NCBI GenBank assembly: GCA_947460795.1
Contig: CANHJA010000080.1
Location: forward strand, 1 to 9,130
Reading direction: 5' to 3'
From: Bacteroidota bacterium
Lineage (GTDB): Bacteria > Bacteroidota > Bacteroidia > Chitinophagales > Chitinophagaceae
Length of the DNA: 9,130 bases
A program made the position numbers and the translations under genes. Shown here in pieces: positions 6,243-9,130 of this stretch (its first letter is position 1; each line of letters opens with the position of its first letter). The notes beneath the pieces are model-generated. The model was not told the origin of the DNA and searched no databases. It was given only the letters and a program-made list of their open reading frames with translations.

Positions 6243-8164
6243 TAAGTATCATCATAGTTAATTACAACGTAAAATATTTTTTAGCACATTGTCTGCTTTC
6301 GGTATTGTATGCAAGTAAAAATAGTCAAGTAGAAGTTTTCGTAGTAGATAATATGTCGCAAGATGGCAGTGTGGAAATGGTGAAAGAAAAATTTCCTTGG
6401 GTTAAATTGATTGCCAATGAAGAGAATGTAGGTTTTGCAAAAGCCAATAATCAAGCTGTAGAACTATCAACAGGGAAATATATTTTATACCTCAATCCGG
6501 ATACAATAGTTCCTGAAGATTGTTTTGAAAAATGCATTGCCTACATGGATGCACATGAGAAAGTAGGTGCATTGGGTTGCCGATTAATAGATGGGAAAGG
6601 AATTTTCTTGCCCGAATCAAAACGAGGTTTTCCAACCGCGCAAGCCGCTTTTTTTAAAATCAGCGGATTGTCTTCAATTTTTAAAAAATCAACATTTTTC
6701 AATCAATATCATCTGGGGTTTTTATCGGAGCATGAAACCAATGAGGTGGATGTATTAGTTGGTTGTTTTATGTTTTGTAGAAAAACAGTCATTGATGAAG
6801 TGGGAAGTTTTGATGAAGAATATTTCATGTATGGTGAAGATATCGACTTGAGTTATAAAATAAAACAAGCTGGATTTAGCAACGTTTATTTCCCTGAAAC
6901 AACAGTTATTCACTACAAAGGCGAAAGCACCAAAAAAGGCAGTTTGAATTATGTAAAAATGTTCTATCAAGCCATGATCATTTTTGCTAAAAAGCATTTT
7001 AAAAATTCTCAAAAAGGGTTGTTTGTGATGCTCATTCAATTTGCAATTTATTTGAGAGCAATGCTCGCTTTTGTTACTCGTATTTTTAGTTTAGTAAAAC
7101 TACCACTAATTGATGCAGGGCTTTTGTTATCGTCATTGATGACGATGAAAATACTATGGATCAAAAATATCAAAGTAGATACTCAATATTCTAATGCATT
7201 ATTGGCCGTGTTTTTTGGATCCTATATTTTAATTTGGCTTACTTCTATTTTTGTAAATGGTGGATATGACAAGCCTTATAAACCTACTCGAGTAATGAGA
7301 GGAATGTTGATTGGTGGATTAATTACATTGGTCATTTATGGATTGTTGCCTGAAACATTTCGTTTTTCTAGAGGAATCACTGTAATGGGTGCATTGCTTG
7401 GAACGCTGTGTATATTAAGTATCCGAAAAGGAATGCAATTATTAGGTGTGAAAAGTGTAGAGCCAGACAATTTATCACAACAAAAAGTATTAATTATTGG
7501 CACCAGTGGAGAAGAAGCCGAAATAAAACATTTGTTAGACAAGGCCTTTATAGAAAAGAAAATTATTGGGACGGTAAGCCCTACCGAGGAAAAAGAAAAT
7601 AATCAACTAGGTATATTCTCACTTACAAAACAAGTGTGCAAGCTTTATAAAGTCACTGAAATTATTTTTGCTCAACAACAACTTTCCTTTCAAAAAATAA
7701 TAGACACGATTCAATCTTGTGGCCCATTAATGGATTATAAAATTCACAGCATGGGAACTGATTCTATTATTGGAAGCAACTCAAAAAATACAGCGGGTGA
7801 TTTATATTCAACAGAAATTGTATACACGATTTCAACGGTAGCCAATAAACGCAACAAACGACTGGTAGATATTTTAATTTCTATTGTGATGATATTATTT
7901 GCTCCATTTTTTATTTGGTTTGCAAAAAATAAAAGGAGTTATTTAATCAACTTGTTCTTTGTATTAATGGGCAGTAAAACATTTGTAGGTTACGAGGATG
8001 AACAATTGCCTACTTTGAAACCTTATTTGCTAGATGTGTTTCCTACTATAGAAAAATTCAATATCCCCAACAGCAATAAAGAACATCTCAATTGGATCTA
8101 TGCTAAAAACTATGACGCTTGGCAAGACATTCAATTAATATGGGAAAAATGGAGGTGGATATAA
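6236..8164 (+). CDS. Multidomain membrane glycosyltransferase: GT2 domain plus WcaJ-like membrane and nucleotide-binding region
   Basis: A 642-residue protein with an N-terminal cytoplasmic GT2 (GT-A fold) domain of the WbbL/rhamnosyltransferase type. Visible motifs are SIIIVNYN (4-11), VVDNMSQDGS (36-45), ENVGFAKANN (63-72), the metal-binding NPD (87-89) and the catalytic-base region GEDIDLS (200-206). Five membrane helices follow at about 262-282, 290-308, 323-341, 354-372 and 378-396. A Rossmann-like domain begins with KVLIIGTSGEE (417-427), like the CoA-binding-type domain of WcaJ and CpsE. Then KRLVDILIS (541-549) opens one more hydrophobic segment to about 563, as in polyprenyl-phosphate phosphosugar transferases, but only a short remnant ending in KTFVGY (581-586) follows. 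It probably adds a sugar to a lipid-linked or surface glycan; the sugar is unknown. I chose ATG 6236 because the longer frame's TTG 6200 lies in a -7 box and its 12 extra residues do not resemble a GT2 start. No terminator is visible after the stop. Confidence 0.85.
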   Translation: MQLSIIIVNYNVKYFLAHCLLSVLYASKNSQVEVFVVDNMSQDGSVEMVKEKFPWVKLIANEENVGFAKANNQAVELSTGKYILYLNPDTIVPEDCFEKCIAYMDAHEKVGALGCRLIDGKGIFLPESKRGFPTAQAAFFKISGLSSIFKKSTFFNQYHLGFLSEHETNEVDVLVGCFMFCRKTVIDEVGSFDEEYFMYGEDIDLSYKIKQAGFSNVYFPETTVIHYKGESTKKGSLNYVKMFYQAMIIFAKKHFKNSQKGLFVMLIQFAIYLRAMLAFVTRIFSLVKLPLIDAGLLLSSLMTMKILWIKNIKVDTQYSNALLAVFFGSYILIWLTSIFVNGGYDKPYKPTRVMRGMLIGGLITLVIYGLLPETFRFSRGITVMGALLGTLCILSIRKGMQLLGVKSVEPDNLSQQKVLIIGTSGEEAEIKHLLDKAFIEKKIIGTVSPTEEKENNQLGIFSLTKQVCKLYKVTEIIFAQQQLSFQKIIDTIQSCGPLMDYKIHSMGTDSIIGSNSKNTAGDLYSTEIVYTISTVANKRNKRLVDILISIVMILFAPFFIWFAKNKRSYLINLFFVLMGSKTFVGYEDEQLPTLKPYLLDVFPTIEKFNIPNSNKEHLNWIYAKNYDAWQDIQLIWEKWRWI

Positions 8165-8229
8165 TTTATCTTATCAACGAAAAAATAAACCTGTAAAAAA
8201 ATTTGAACTATTTTGCTCCCTTTTATACA

Positions 8230-8249
8230 GAAAAAAATTTATTTTTTTC
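8230..8249. repeat. A/T inverted repeat in the GT/PDZ intergenic region
   Basis: G plus seven A, the loop TTTA, then seven T plus C: a perfect 8-bp inverted repeat. The stem is almost all A-U, so RNA folding would be weak. It could mark the 3' end of the glycosyltransferase transcript or be chance in a very A/T-rich spacer (8165-8369). Nothing else is recognisable in the spacer apart from the promoter at 8318-8349. Confidence 0.3.
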
Positions 8250-8317
8250 CAGCACAAAAAGTAGGGGTTGCTTAAGAAGTAAATCTTTATTTTTTCATTT
8301 TTTTTAACAAATCCTGA

Positions 8318-8349
8318 TTTGGAAAATTTCTAAAGTAAAAATATTTTTG
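8318..8349 (+). promoter_or_regulatory. Bacteroidota-type promoter for the PDZ-protein gene
   Basis: TTTG (8318-8321), exactly 20 bases, then TATTTTTG (8342-8349): both boxes match the Bacteroidota consensus without a mismatch, the best promoter in the window. Transcription would start near 8356, about 14 bases before ATG 8370, and stretches of T and A lie just upstream. Confidence 0.62.
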
Positions 8350-8369
8350 TGTTCTAAAAAAGTAAAGTC

Positions 8370-9130
8370 ATGAAAAAATTATTATTCTTATCTCTATCGT
8401 TTGCCATTTTTTCTACTGCGCTTTTCGCTCAAAGCAAATCTAAAAAAGAGAAAAAAATAGACGAAATTATTATTGAAGACAATGGCAGCAAAAATGGAAC
8501 GACCATTGAAATAAAAAACGGTGAAATATTTATAGACGGGAAAAAAGTAGCTGAAGACCAAGATGCCAAAGACAAAAATGTAAAAATATACAAACAAAAA
8601 AGAATGTTCATTAACGGGAAAGAAGTTCCCTTAGATGAGAACAATGAAGGTGAATTTTTTAATTTTTCTCCTGATGGAATAGAAAATGATTCGGATAATA
8701 AACCGATGCTAGGTGTTTCCACTAAGCCATCCAAAAACAATGATGGTGCTGAGGTTGAAATGGTTACCCCAAATTCTCCAGCACAACAATTGGGTTTGCA
8801 ACCTGGAGATTTAATCACTCGAATCAATGATAAAAACATATTGAATCCAAAAGATTTAGTTGATGCCATCGGCGGTTTTAAGCCAGGCGATGTGATTGAT
8901 ATTACATTTGACAGAGACAATAAATTGATTACTAAAAATGTAAAGCTATCTGAACGCAATGACATGAATGCGATGCGTCGAATGATGCCTTTTGGTGATG
9001 AAAATTTGATGGGTGGTTTTGAAGATTTATTCAAACAATTTAATTTCAACAACAATGGTTTTAGTAGTCCATTACCTAGTAAAGCTCCCGCTCCAAAAAT
9101 TGGTGTAAGTGTAGAGGACAGAGCCGATGG
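8370..9130 (+). CDS. Secreted tandem-PDZ-domain protein (partial, 3' end beyond right edge)
   Basis: 253 residues are visible and the frame is open at the right edge. Residues 1-20 are a Sec signal peptide, with cleavage likely after LFA, so the mature protein is periplasmic or surface-exposed. Residues 46-86 hold two copies of a short strand motif (GEIFIDGKKV at 51-60 and RMFINGKEV at 78-86). A PDZ domain spans about 112-194: MLGV is its carboxylate-binding loop, followed by NSPAQQLGLQPGDLI and a KPGD turn. A Met- and Phe-rich linker follows (MNAMRRMMPFG, then FKQFNFNNNG). KIGVSVEDRAD at 243-253 looks like the first strand of a second PDZ. No trypsin-like catalytic domain precedes the first PDZ, so it is not an ordinary HtrA/DegP; what lies beyond the edge cannot be judged. 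A role in binding C-terminal tails of exported proteins is plausible from PDZ biology but unproven. Confidence 0.85.
   Translation, partial: MKKLLFLSLSFAIFSTALFAQSKSKKEKKIDEIIIEDNGSKNGTTIEIKNGEIFIDGKKVAEDQDAKDKNVKIYKQKRMFINGKEVPLDENNEGEFFNFSPDGIENDSDNKPMLGVSTKPSKNNDGAEVEMVTPNSPAQQLGLQPGDLITRINDKNILNPKDLVDAIGGFKPGDVIDITFDRDNKLITKNVKLSERNDMNAMRRMMPFGDENLMGGFEDLFKQFNFNNNGFSSPLPSKAPAPKIGVSVEDRAD

Noticed and set aside
6755..7039. Minus-strand frame inside the GT gene, and similar short frames at 7336-7542 and 7408-7602
   Set aside because: They overlap the clearly coding GT frame, show no recognisable motifs and have no promoter of their own.
8230..8249. Intrinsic terminator for the GT gene
   Set aside because: The stem is A-U except for one G-C pair, and no U tract follows the hairpin, so it is listed only as an inverted repeat.
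8429..9055. Long minus-strand open frame of 208 codons opposite the PDZ gene
   Set aside because: Ser/Phe/Leu-rich translation with no family motifs, lying wholly antisense to a gene with a signal peptide, PDZ motifs and a strong promoter.
8370..9130. HtrA/DegP-type protease
   Set aside because: PDZ motifs are present, but no trypsin-like domain with His-Asp-Ser motifs lies between the signal peptide and PDZ1.
1..9130. Mobile element, phage, CRISPR or defence island
   Set aside because: No transposase, integrase, direct-repeat array, tRNA-adjacent duplication or visible change in base composition; all genes with a recognisable family are core or envelope types.

Overview
The window looks like a piece of a chromosome from a low-GC member of the Bacteroidota, probably near the Chitinophagales or Sphingobacteriales. 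That placement is inference from three things. The DNA is strongly A/T-rich. No clear Shine-Dalgarno sequence precedes any start I checked. Several genes are preceded by the Bacteroidota-type promoter (TTTG at -33, about 20 bases, TAnnTTTG at -7), and the proteins have Bacteroidota-style features, such as the ALSYSS motif in UppS and a BamA with an enlarged third POTRA domain. I see no mobile element, CRISPR array, tRNA or rRNA; this reads as ordinary core-genome sequence.

Layout from left to right. (1) Minus-strand envelope operon: uppS (1377-2111, undecaprenyl diphosphate synthase), then 10 bases later bamA (1366 to beyond the left edge, outer-membrane assembly, POTRA part only). It is driven from the 2112-2342 intergenic region. 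(2) Plus strand, divergent from uppS: an eight-bladed PQQ-type beta-propeller lipoprotein (2343-3461), then a DinB/YfiT-type four-helix protein (3531-4031), closed by a clear intrinsic terminator at 4062-4088. (3) hflX (4173-5363), a ribosome-associated GTPase with its own promoter and a TTG start. (4) An inositol-monophosphatase-family gene (5382-6176, minus), tail to tail with hflX with only 18 bases between them. (5) Divergent from it, a multi-domain membrane glycosyltransferase (6236-8164): GT2 catalytic domain, five membrane helices, a WcaJ-like nucleotide-binding fold and a shortened phosphoglycosyl-transferase-like tail. (6) A secreted tandem-PDZ protein (8370 to beyond the right edge) behind the best promoter in the window.

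How they may fit together: UppS makes the C55 lipid carrier, and the GT2 protein is built like an enzyme that extends a polyprenyl-linked glycan. BamA inserts outer-membrane proteins, and the beta-propeller lipoprotein and PDZ protein are exported. The shared theme is cell-envelope building, with HflX, DinB and the IMPase as general-purpose neighbours. There is no gap above 300 bases without a gene. I found no convincing new multi-gene system. The most worthwhile leads are the GT2 fusion with its degenerate transferase tail, the interlocked promoters between the IMPase and GT genes, and the PQQ lipoprotein beside bamA.
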